DNA from: a bacterium
GTDB lineage: Bacteria; Zhuqueibacterota; Zhuqueibacteria; Thermofontimicrobiales; Thermofontimicrobiaceae
Direction of reading: 5' to 3'
Assembly (NCBI GenBank): GCA_011046315.1
Contig: DSAU01000551.1
Coordinates: 1-20,005, forward strand
DNA length: 20,005 bases
Shown here: piece after piece, positions 6,976 through 15,614 of the stretch
Numbering within the stretch: the first letter of the stretch is position 1
How the letters are laid out: each line of letters opens with the position of its first letter
The notes under the pieces: model-generated
What the model saw: only the letters and a program-made list of their open reading frames with translations
The model's database searches: none
What the model was told of the DNA's origin: nothing
Made by a program: the position numbers and the translations under genes

Positions 6976-9165
6976 ATGAAAATAACTACTGAAACATTCA
7001 GGATGATGACACTGTTTTTAATAACATGTGTAATTGTCCTGGTCATACAGCCCAATATGTCATCAGCCCAGGAGGTTAAATGGCTAAAAATTGGTAGTCT
7101 GCATCAGTGGTTCCGTGCGGACGGCTGTGAACCTGAAGTGGGTCGCACCGGGCTGCAGTCTGATCAGCAGGATGGTATGCGCTGGCCGGCCCAGTATCAG
7201 AAGCAGGACAATATCGCGGCAAAGGCGCTCTGGATCGGAACCACGAATTTTACCGATGCCGCTCAATATGGGGGTAACTTTTACCCAATAAAGGTTGTAC
7301 ATGTGGGGCCTCGCGGCTGGGACGTTAACCGGGAGTTTATCCCCATCGAATTTCGCGCCATCGGCAAATTTGATCACCCTAAAGTGTATGTCGACGGCGT
7401 CACCGGCTCTGAACTGATGTGGGATGACAATATGGATGAAATTGATGAATCGCTTCCAAGCCACCGGATGCTATATAACGTCGTCAACACTTCACTTGGT
7501 ATCACACTAACGCGTAAGGTTTACGCCTGGGCTCAACAATATCATGACAATTATTTTATTACCGAATATGAATTCACCAATACCGGGAATGTGGATAAAG
7601 ATGACGAGATTGAAAAACCGAATCAAACTTTAGAAAATGTATATTTCTATTTCCACTATCGCTACGCTGTCAGCCGCGAAGGTGCCGACGGAACCGGTTT
7701 AAATTCTCCGCGCTGGGGAATCAATGCCATGCTCAGCAAACGCGGTGAAGCCAAAGAAAGTTACAGCTTTGGCAATTACACCTACTTCGGCGATTACGAG
7801 GACTGGCTTGCCGGCGATCCGGATGCAGATTCGATGCGTTGCCAATTTTCCTGGGCAGGCAGGCATTCTTCCGCGACTTATGACCTGATCGGCTATCCCG
7901 ATGTTGCAAAAAAAACCGGAAGGCTTCAGGGGCCTCAGTTTATCGGCGTCATCACGCTCCATGCGGACAAATCAGCAACCGACAAAAGTGATGACCCGCT
8001 GCAACCGACAACAACCTCCTATCAGCAGTCAGATGATCCGCCGACTCGTCCCAACGACCAATTCGACGCCTCAAGAATGGCAGAAGAGTGGAAATGGATC
8101 ACCCGCGGTCACCGACTACCGCGCCACGATGAATTGGTCGCTGATGGTTTCCCGGATCAATTGGAAGGTACCCCAGGCGGCTTTTCAAACATGAACGGTT
8201 ATGGTCCTTATACATTAGGTCCAGGTGAAAGCATACGCATTGTGGTGGCTGAAGGTGTTGACGGATTGAACCGCGAATTATGTGAATCCATCGGACGCGA
8301 CTGGATCAAAAAAAATTCGCCATATACGCTACCTGACGGATCTAGCACAACAGACGAAAATGTATTCAAGAACGCATGGGTGATGACCGGAAAAGATTCG
8401 CTGTTTAAAACATTCAGCCGGGCACGGCGCAATTTTACCAATGATTTTCAAATTCCGCTTCCTCCGCCGCCCCCGAGCCTTTTTGAGGTCACCTCCGGTG
8501 GAGACCGCATCCGTTTGACATGGGACACTAAAGCTGAATCATGGCCGGGTTTTGCCGGATATCGGGTTTATCGGGCAGTGGCAAAATACGATACAACCTA
8601 CACCCAGATCTTTGCCTGCGGAAAAAACACCAATCATCCAACAATCGTCAACAGTTATGACGACACATCTGCCTTCCGCGGCTATTCTTATTATTATTAC
8701 ATCACATCGTTTGATGATGGCAGTAATAACGTTGGTTCTCCAACCAATCCTTCGGGAGAGCTGGAAAGCAGCATGTTCTGGACCCGAACCATTGAACCGG
8801 CGTTTTTGCGCCGGCAGGCGGGCGAAGCGCTGTCATCCATCCGCGTGGTGCCCAATCCCTTTAACGTCCGATCGCGAGATTTTCAGTATCCCGGCGAACC
8901 GGATAAAATTATGTTTCTTAACATTCCGGCGGAATGTATCATTCGCATCTACACCGAACGCGGGGATTTGATAAAGACAATTATTCACGACGACGGCAGC
9001 GGCGACGAAACATGGAACTCGACCACCGAATATGGACAGGTGGTGGTAAGTGGCGTTTACATTGCCGTGTTTGAAGTTACCAGAGATTATATTCACCCAA
9101 CTACCGGTGAATTGCTCTATGAAAAAGGAGAAAAAGAAATTCGGAAATTTATTATCATTCGATAA
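6976..9165 (+). CDS. secreted protein S1: unknown N-domain, FN3-like domain, VPNPF C-terminal sorting-like domain
   Basis: 729 residues. The signal peptide cuts at SSA|QEV (31/32). Residues about 35-490 are a large domain I cannot name; conserved pieces shared with S2 and S3 include IGSL, a WPA.Y stretch, QQYHDNYF and FTNTGNV. A PPPPP hinge at 496-500 leads to a fibronectin type III-like domain (about 500-600; GGDRIRLTW, FAGYRVYRA, YSYYYYITSFDDGS). The C-terminal domain (about 622-729) begins at VVPNPF and ends KFIIIR; between these, RIYTERGDLIKTI, GSGDETWN and VVSGVY match the FlgD-Ig / type IX sorting pattern. It is therefore probably exported to the outer surface. AGAGG at 6966-6970 precedes ATG 6976. 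It lies between receptor A and its close paralogue S2. I do not assign a biochemical function. Confidence 0.88.
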   Translation: MKITTETFRMMTLFLITCVIVLVIQPNMSSAQEVKWLKIGSLHQWFRADGCEPEVGRTGLQSDQQDGMRWPAQYQKQDNIAAKALWIGTTNFTDAAQYGGNFYPIKVVHVGPRGWDVNREFIPIEFRAIGKFDHPKVYVDGVTGSELMWDDNMDEIDESLPSHRMLYNVVNTSLGITLTRKVYAWAQQYHDNYFITEYEFTNTGNVDKDDEIEKPNQTLENVYFYFHYRYAVSREGADGTGLNSPRWGINAMLSKRGEAKESYSFGNYTYFGDYEDWLAGDPDADSMRCQFSWAGRHSSATYDLIGYPDVAKKTGRLQGPQFIGVITLHADKSATDKSDDPLQPTTTSYQQSDDPPTRPNDQFDASRMAEEWKWITRGHRLPRHDELVADGFPDQLEGTPGGFSNMNGYGPYTLGPGESIRIVVAEGVDGLNRELCESIGRDWIKKNSPYTLPDGSSTTDENVFKNAWVMTGKDSLFKTFSRARRNFTNDFQIPLPPPPPSLFEVTSGGDRIRLTWDTKAESWPGFAGYRVYRAVAKYDTTYTQIFACGKNTNHPTIVNSYDDTSAFRGYSYYYYITSFDDGSNNVGSPTNPSGELESSMFWTRTIEPAFLRRQAGEALSSIRVVPNPFNVRSRDFQYPGEPDKIMFLNIPAECIIRIYTERGDLIKTIIHDDGSGDETWNSTTEYGQVVVSGVYIAVFEVTRDYIHPTTGELLYEKGEKEIRKFIIIR

Positions 9166-9237
9166 TTGAAAACATCGTAGTTAAAAAAAAATAATTAAAT
9201 AATCGACTGTTACAACTAACAAAGCCATGAAAAGAGT

Positions 9238-11418
9238 ATGAAAACAAAAAAAAGTCTCTTAAACAGGAAATTCCTACTATCCCTTTTCGTTGCTATTTTT
9301 CTCTGCGCCGGTCTGACGCAAATACAGGCTCAGGAGGTCAAACAAATCAACATCGGATCTCTCCACAATTGGTATCGGGCAGATGGCTGCGAACCCGAGC
9401 ACGGCTATTTAAAAATTCAACAGGCTGGTTTAGAATGGCCTGCACAATATCGGGATATGGATTCTCAGGCTGCGAAAGCCCTCTGGATTGCCACCTCCAA
9501 TTATACTGACGCCAGCCAATACGGTGGTAATTTTTATCCCTACAAAGTCGTTCATGTCGGCCCTCGAGGTTGGGATACCGAAAGGGAGTTTATGCCCATC
9601 GAATTCAAAATGATAGGACGTTTCAACCATCCTCTGGTTTATGTTGACGGAACACCGGGCTCTGAACTGATGTGGTCGGATATCGTTGAAGAAATAGACC
9701 CGGATCTTTTTTCTGACCGGCTGCTTTACAACGTAGTGAACACCTCCATTGGCGTAACCATGACGCGAAAAATTTATGCCTGGGCCCAGCAGCATCACGA
9801 TAACTATTTCATTTATGAATATATTTTTAAGAACACCGGAAATGTTGACAAAGATGCTGAAATCGAAAAACCGAATCAGACCTTGGAAAATGTCTATTTC
9901 TTTTTTCAGTACCGATATGCGGTCAGTCGTGAAGGGGCAACCTGGACCGGTTTAAATTCGCCACGCTGGGGGATCAGCCAGATGCTAACTTCTCGCGGAG
10001 AGGCGAAAAAAGAATACAGCGTCGCTGGTTTTACTTATAATGGCGACTATGAAGATTGGCTCAATGGCGATCCGGCTGCCGATTCGCTGCGATGTCAACT
10101 TGCCTGGGCCGGACGGCATTCGAGCGCAACTTACGACTTGCTCGGCTATCCGGATGTGCGTTACAAATCAGGTCGCCTTTCGGGACCGCAGTTTGTTGGC
10201 AATGTCACTTTGCACGCAGATGTTTCCGCGACTGATAAAAGTGATGATCCGCAACAACCGACCACCACAACCTTTCAGCAATCTGACGATCCGCCGACAC
10301 GCCCCAATGATCAATTTGACGCTGCCAGAATGTCCGAAGAATGGAAATGGGTCACTCGCGGTCATCGCCTTCCGCGCCACGATGAATTGGTGGGAAATGG
10401 TTTCCCGGACCAACTGGAAGGTACACCAGGCGGCTTTTCCAACATGAACGGCTATGGACCTTACACCCTGGGTCCCGGAGACAGCATCCGGTTGGTTATC
10501 GCAGAAGGCGTCAACGGACTCAACCGTCAGCTCTGCGAAGAGATCGGACGTAATTGGATCAAAGGGAATTCACCATATACATTGCCAGACGGTTCAACCA
10601 CAACCGACAAGGATGTTTACAAGAATAGCTGGGTCATGACCGGTATGGACTCACTGTTTAAAACGTTTGGTCGCTCCAGAAGAAACTTCAATCTGAACTT
10701 TGAAATTCCCATGCCTCCGCCACCACCCAATGTCTTTGACGTCAATTCCGGCGGTGATCGAATCCGGCTCAGCTGGAGCAACAATGCGGAAGCTCATCCC
10801 GGTTTTGCCGGCTATCGTGTGTATCGCGCCGTTGCAAAATACGACACAACCTACACTCAGATCTTTGCCTGCGGAAAAAACACCAATCACCCGACAATCG
10901 TGAACAGTTATGATGATACATCGGCAGTCCGCGGCTATTCTTATTATTACTACCTCACCTCGTTTGATGACGGAAGCAAAAACGTTGGTTCTCCGGCAAA
11001 TCCGTCAGGAGAGTTGGAAAGCAGTATGTTTTGGACCCGAACCATTGAACCATCGTTTCTGCGCCGACAGGCTGGTGAAGCGCTGTCCAACATTCGCGTC
11101 GTTCCCAATCCATTCAATGTACGTTCGCGAGATTTTCAATATCCGGGCGAACCTGAAAAAATTATGTTCCTAAACATCCCGGCGGAGTGTATCATTCGAA
11201 TTTACACTGAACGCGGGGATTTGATTAAAACCATTATTCACGACGACGGCAGCGGTGATGAATCATGGAATTCAACCACCGAACATGGCCAGGTCGTGGT
11301 CAGCGGTGTTTATATAGTTGTCTTTGAAGTCACCAGAGATTATGTTCACCCGACAACCGGCGAATTGCTATATGAAAAGGGTGAAAAAGAAATAAAAAAA
11401 TTCATCGTCATTCGTTAA
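9238..11418 (+). CDS. secreted protein S2, close paralogue of S1
   Basis: 726 residues with the same architecture as S1: signal peptide cut at IQA|QEV (31/32), unknown domain (about 35-485), proline hinge at 493-497, FN3-like domain, and a VPNPF...KFIVIR C-terminal domain (VPNPF at 622-626). By eye, about 13 of the last 203 residues differ from S1, while the N-terminal region is clearly more divergent. S1 and S2 share the segment SDDPPTRPNDQFDA and the following EEWKW...TRGHRLPRHDEL region, which S3 lacks. The ATG at 9238 has no properly spaced ribosome site: AAAGAG (9231-9236) is only 1 nt away. It overlaps the stop of a four-codon frame (9227-9241) as ATGA, so translation may be coupled. 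It lies 72 nt after S1 and 48 nt before the PorV-like gene. Confidence 0.88.
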   Translation: MKTKKSLLNRKFLLSLFVAIFLCAGLTQIQAQEVKQINIGSLHNWYRADGCEPEHGYLKIQQAGLEWPAQYRDMDSQAAKALWIATSNYTDASQYGGNFYPYKVVHVGPRGWDTEREFMPIEFKMIGRFNHPLVYVDGTPGSELMWSDIVEEIDPDLFSDRLLYNVVNTSIGVTMTRKIYAWAQQHHDNYFIYEYIFKNTGNVDKDAEIEKPNQTLENVYFFFQYRYAVSREGATWTGLNSPRWGISQMLTSRGEAKKEYSVAGFTYNGDYEDWLNGDPAADSLRCQLAWAGRHSSATYDLLGYPDVRYKSGRLSGPQFVGNVTLHADVSATDKSDDPQQPTTTTFQQSDDPPTRPNDQFDAARMSEEWKWVTRGHRLPRHDELVGNGFPDQLEGTPGGFSNMNGYGPYTLGPGDSIRLVIAEGVNGLNRQLCEEIGRNWIKGNSPYTLPDGSTTTDKDVYKNSWVMTGMDSLFKTFGRSRRNFNLNFEIPMPPPPPNVFDVNSGGDRIRLSWSNNAEAHPGFAGYRVYRAVAKYDTTYTQIFACGKNTNHPTIVNSYDDTSAVRGYSYYYYLTSFDDGSKNVGSPANPSGELESSMFWTRTIEPSFLRRQAGEALSNIRVVPNPFNVRSRDFQYPGEPEKIMFLNIPAECIIRIYTERGDLIKTIIHDDGSGDESWNSTTEHGQVVVSGVYIVVFEVTRDYVHPTTGELLYEKGEKEIKKFIVIR

Positions 11419-11466
11419 TTATTCCAAATCTTTTGCAGATAATTTTTAGTTTAAAGGAGAACTAAA

Positions 11467-12483
11467 ATGAGAAAATTTTCAACAATCATGTTATTTGCCG
11501 CTCTCAGTTTATTCCTTTTAAGTCCAACTGTTTTTGGGCAAGTAAAATTAGCACAAACGGGCTTTCAATTTTTAAGCGTTGGGATAGACGCCAGAGCAAC
11601 CGGAATGGGTGAAGCATTCACCACCATTGATCAGACTTCCAGCGCCATTTTCTACAACCCGGCAGGGATGGCGTCAATTAATTCGTTCGCTGATATGTCA
11701 TTCAGCTCCATGACCTGGATTGCTGACATCAAATATAACGCCGGAACGCTTGCCCTTAGCTATGATCGTGGCCGTTACGGAGTACTCGGTATTAGCTTTC
11801 TGTCTGTGGATTACGGCGAGTTCGAATGGACTCAGGTAGCGCAAAACGAACAGGGCTTTGAAGACATTGGCGAATTAATCGGAAATCCCCAACCCAATGC
11901 ACACATGTTCGGGTTGAGCTACGCCAGGCAATTAACCGATCGTTTTTCTGTCGGCGGTACCATCAAATACGTTTATCATGATCTGGGCAGCAGTTTCGCT
12001 CCGGTTTATACTGAGGACGACACGCTGATGGAAACCAAACAATACGATCTGGATTTACTGGCTTTCGATTTTGGCACCATCTATCGAACTGGTTTTAAAA
12101 GTTTGATTTTTGGAATGACCGTTCGTAACTTCTCTCAAGAAGTAAAATACGAAAAAGAAGGGTTTCAATTACCGTTAACTTTTAAAATCGGCGTATCCAT
12201 GAATGCATTCGATCTAATTGGCGCAGATCAGCGGGATCATTCTTTGTTCATCTCGTTAGATGCTGTGCACCCCCGCTCCTATTCGGAATATTTAAACATT
12301 GGCGGGGAATATGTATTCATGGATATAATATCACTGCGCGGTGGTTATATTAGCTCGCAGGATGAATATGATTTTACCTATGGAATCGGTTTTAAATTAT
12401 TCGGACTGGCGGTTGATTATTCTTATGTGCCGTATAAAGTTTTTGATGACATTAATCGCGTCACATTCAAGTTTGAATTTTAA
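11467..12483 (+). CDS. PorV/PorQ-family outer-membrane beta-barrel protein
   Basis: 338 residues. The signal peptide ends at VFG|QVK (24/25). The mature N-terminus carries the family signature FLSVGIDARATGMGEAF (35-51) followed by SSAIFYNPAGMAS (58-70). The rest alternates polar and hydrophobic residues as in FadL-like barrels and ends in FKFEF, a typical outer-membrane assembly signal. In type IX secretion, PorV binds proteins with a C-terminal sorting domain as they leave the outer-membrane translocon; many FCB phyla also carry uncharacterised relatives. Here the gene lies between S2 and receptor B, beside three proteins with such C-terminal domains, so a dedicated carrier role is plausible but inferred. 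AAGGAG at 11454-11459 sets the start. Family assignment is confident; whether this copy is PorV, PorQ or another member is not. Confidence 0.88.
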   Translation: MRKFSTIMLFAALSLFLLSPTVFGQVKLAQTGFQFLSVGIDARATGMGEAFTTIDQTSSAIFYNPAGMASINSFADMSFSSMTWIADIKYNAGTLALSYDRGRYGVLGISFLSVDYGEFEWTQVAQNEQGFEDIGELIGNPQPNAHMFGLSYARQLTDRFSVGGTIKYVYHDLGSSFAPVYTEDDTLMETKQYDLDLLAFDFGTIYRTGFKSLIFGMTVRNFSQEVKYEKEGFQLPLTFKIGVSMNAFDLIGADQRDHSLFISLDAVHPRSYSEYLNIGGEYVFMDIISLRGGYISSQDEYDFTYGIGFKLFGLAVDYSYVPYKVFDDINRVTFKFEF

Positions 12484-12525
12484 ATATTCAGTCAATCAAA
12501 ATAAAACATAGAGGAATTAAATCAA

Positions 12526-15500
12526 ATGCGAAAGATAGCTTTCGTCCTCATCTGTTTGATGATGTGTTCGTCATTTTCTTTGTACGCCGGCGTGGTTGGT
12601 AAAATTGCCGGCACAGTGACTGACGGCGAAACTGCTCAACCTCTTCCCGGTGTGAACGTAGTTATCGAAGGTACATCACTGGGCGCAGCAACTGATATTA
12701 ACGGCAATTATGTCATTTTGAACGTTCCACCGGGAACTTACCGAATGAAGTTTTCAATGATGGGCTACGCTGAAGTCCGCGTTCAAAATGTCCGCGTCTC
12801 GATTGACATCACCACCTCAATTGACGCCCAGCTACGACAGCAAGTGTTGGTTGGCGAAGAAGTTGTGGTTGTTGCCGAACGGCCGTTGGTTATTAAAGAT
12901 ATTTCCAACAGCCAGATGAACATCATGGCTGAAACCATCGAAAGTCTGCCGGTGCAAAACGTGCAACAGGTTCTCACACTTCAGGCAGGCATTGAAAAAG
13001 ACCGTGAGGGGATTCGAGTTCGCGGCGGCGGACCCAATCAGACGGTTTTTATGCTCGACGGTTTATCGCTCAATGACGAACGTTCGAACATTCCCTATTC
13101 AACTTTAAGCCTGAGCGCAATTCAGGAAATCCAAATTCAGACTGGCGGTTTTAATGCTGAATATGGGAATTTGCGATCCGGCTTGATCAACGTCGTAACC
13201 AAAGACGGGAAAACAAACCGTTATAGCGCAACCTTAACGACCCGTTATAGTCCGGCTGCGAAGAAAAATTTCGGAAAATCTATTTACGACCCGTATTCTT
13301 ATTTTAACAGACCATACCTGGATCCGGAAGTGTGCTGGACAGGAACCAGCAATTGGGACCCTCATACTCAGCGGCAATATCCCCAATTTGAAGGCTGGAA
13401 CGCGGTTTCCTTTGCCACGTTGCGCGATGGCAATCCGGATAATGACCTGACTCCGGAGGGCGCACAAAAATTGTTTAAATGGCAGCGTCGCCGGCAAGGT
13501 GATATCAAGAAACCGGATTATGTGATTGATCTTGGTGTCGGTGGTCCGGTACCCTTTATTAGCAAAAAACTTGGCGACCTCCGCTTCCATCTGTCCCACT
13601 TCCGGGAGCGGGAGATGTTTGTATTTCCGCTCTCCAGAGACAGTTATTCCGACCATAACACCCAATTAAAATTGACCGCCGACCTTTCATCATCGATGAA
13701 ATTATCCGTGATTGGGCTCTACGGTGAAATTTATTCGGTTTCTCCTTACAGTTGGACCACTACCCCCACCGGCCGGGTGCTTCGCGGCCAGGAAGAAGTC
13801 GCTAATTTGGTCGGGTCCGGCAGTGGAAGCAGCGTGATCTATATGCCCGGATATTATAGCCCAACAACAATTTATCGAAGCATGATCGGCGCAAAATTGA
13901 CGCATGTGCTATCGCCGAAAACATTTTACGAGATTAGCGTTCAGAACAAGCGCAGCCGATATGACAGCTACCAGATGAGCGAACGGGACACCACCCGAAA
14001 ATTTGAGATCATGCCCGGTTTTTTTGTGGACGAAGCGCCATACGGTTATTGGGGATACGGCGTGCCGGGTATCGAAGGCATGAGTATGGGCGGATGGATG
14101 AACCTTGGCAGAGACAGTACTACCAATGCAACCAGTTCGCTGAAGTTTGATATCACCAGCCAAATCAACCCAACCAACCAGGTTAAAGCCGGCATTGAGT
14201 TTGTTTATAACGACCTCAATATCAGATCGGAAACCTATAGCCCCTCCATGGCGACCTGGACCCGAACTCAAAAATATCACGTCTTTCCCTATCGAATTGG
14301 GATATATGCGCAGGACAAACTCGAAATCAGAGGATTTATTGCCAACATTGGACTCAGAATGGATTATTACGATGCCAATTCTGTAAAATATAAACTTGAT
14401 CAATTCGACAAATACTTCGGCGCCGGTTATGGCAACAGAATCGAACAGGTCATCCCAACCGAGAAAACCAAAGCTGAAATAAATTGGAGCCCCCGGCTGG
14501 GAATTTCCCATCCGATAACAGACAATTCTAAATTGTATTTTAATTATGGTCACTTTCGGTCTGAGCCGGCTTCATCGAATCGCTTCCGGCTGCAACGTGA
14601 ATCGAACGGACTGGTAACGTCAATTGGCAATCCCGATTTAAATCTGGAAAAGACGGTTGCGTATGAACTGGGATTTTCGCAGAATTTGTTAGATATGTTT
14701 TTGCTTAACATCGCTGCTTATTATAAAGATGTTACCAATCAAATCGGCTGGATTTATTATCAAAATGTCAACAGCACAGTCCAATACAGCATTGCTGATA
14801 ATAACAATTACGCCGATATCCGGGGTTTTGAAATTACCATGACCAAACAATTTGGCAGATGGGTGAGCGGATTTATTAACTACACTTATGACGTTCGCAC
14901 ATCGGGGTATTTCGGACTCATGCGGTATTATGAAAATCCGAATGAACAACGCGCTTATGAACGGTTGAACCCGTACCAATCAAAACCACAACCGCGGCCA
15001 TTTGCTCGCGGCAACATTGACCTCCACTCCCCGGATAATTATGGACCAATCTGGATGGGACTGCATCCGCTGGGAGGCTGGAATTTGAATGTTTTAGCGG
15101 AATGGAAGACCGGACGTTACGAAACTTATAATCCGAACAATGTTCCGGGACTGGTGGATAATGTCCAATGGAAGGACTGGCATAACGTGAACTTGCGGTT
15201 AGCTAAAATTATTAATATTAAACAATATCAACTCCAGCTTTATATGGATGTTCAAAATGTCTTCAACTATAAATATCTGGCAGCCGGCTTGTTTGAATGG
15301 GTCAATTATACCGGGTTTGCTGACAATCGTGATTATCAGGATTATTTGGCATCGCTCAACTTTTCCTGGGAGGATGGCGATGAACGTGGTAATGACCGCG
15401 TCGGAGAATATCGGCCGGTTGGCGTAGCATACGACCCGTTGGAGCCGAATCCTGACAACGATCCCGAGATAACAGCCAGAAACAACGAGCGGAAGGCAAA

Positions 15501-15588
15501 GAAGTCGTACATAGATATGCCGAATATCCAGTCATTGGCGTTTTTGTATCCCCGTCAATTTACTTTCGGCTTGACCATTAATTTTTAA
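12526..15588 (+). CDS. TonB-dependent outer-membrane receptor B, paralogue of receptor A
   Basis: 1020 residues with the same plan as receptor A: signal peptide cut at LYA|GVV (21/22), carboxypeptidase-regulatory-like domain at about 25-103 (TVTDGETAQPLPGVNVVIE, LNVPPGTYRMKFSMMGY), TonB-box-like EEVVVVA at 111-117, plug at about 118-228 (RVRGGGPNQTVFMLDGLSLN, QTGGFNAEYGNLRSGLINVV), then barrel ending FGLTINF. The two receptors align almost without gaps through the first 155 residues and share tail segments such as YDPLEPNPDNDPE. Receptor B lacks the acidic repeat insertion of A (it reads CWTGTSNWDPHTQRQYP there) and has a GSGSGSS-containing loop A lacks. GAGGA at 12511-12515 gives a 10-nt spacing. 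It lies 42 nt after the PorV-like gene and 26 nt before S3. The ligand is unknown and may differ from that of A. Confidence 0.93.
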   Translation: MRKIAFVLICLMMCSSFSLYAGVVGKIAGTVTDGETAQPLPGVNVVIEGTSLGAATDINGNYVILNVPPGTYRMKFSMMGYAEVRVQNVRVSIDITTSIDAQLRQQVLVGEEVVVVAERPLVIKDISNSQMNIMAETIESLPVQNVQQVLTLQAGIEKDREGIRVRGGGPNQTVFMLDGLSLNDERSNIPYSTLSLSAIQEIQIQTGGFNAEYGNLRSGLINVVTKDGKTNRYSATLTTRYSPAAKKNFGKSIYDPYSYFNRPYLDPEVCWTGTSNWDPHTQRQYPQFEGWNAVSFATLRDGNPDNDLTPEGAQKLFKWQRRRQGDIKKPDYVIDLGVGGPVPFISKKLGDLRFHLSHFREREMFVFPLSRDSYSDHNTQLKLTADLSSSMKLSVIGLYGEIYSVSPYSWTTTPTGRVLRGQEEVANLVGSGSGSSVIYMPGYYSPTTIYRSMIGAKLTHVLSPKTFYEISVQNKRSRYDSYQMSERDTTRKFEIMPGFFVDEAPYGYWGYGVPGIEGMSMGGWMNLGRDSTTNATSSLKFDITSQINPTNQVKAGIEFVYNDLNIRSETYSPSMATWTRTQKYHVFPYRIGIYAQDKLEIRGFIANIGLRMDYYDANSVKYKLDQFDKYFGAGYGNRIEQVIPTEKTKAEINWSPRLGISHPITDNSKLYFNYGHFRSEPASSNRFRLQRESNGLVTSIGNPDLNLEKTVAYELGFSQNLLDMFLLNIAAYYKDVTNQIGWIYYQNVNSTVQYSIADNNNYADIRGFEITMTKQFGRWVSGFINYTYDVRTSGYFGLMRYYENPNEQRAYERLNPYQSKPQPRPFARGNIDLHSPDNYGPIWMGLHPLGGWNLNVLAEWKTGRYETYNPNNVPGLVDNVQWKDWHNVNLRLAKIINIKQYQLQLYMDVQNVFNYKYLAAGLFEWVNYTGFADNRDYQDYLASLNFSWEDGDERGNDRVGEYRPVGVAYDPLEPNPDNDPEITARNNERKAKKSYIDMPNIQSLAFLYPRQFTFGLTINF

Positions 15589-15614
15589 CTATAAACTAAA
15601 CAAAGGATAACCAG

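Noticed and set aside
13909..14553. 214-codon minus-strand frame inside receptor B
   Set aside because: It lies fully inside a well-supported receptor gene and contains no recognisable motifs; a shadow frame.
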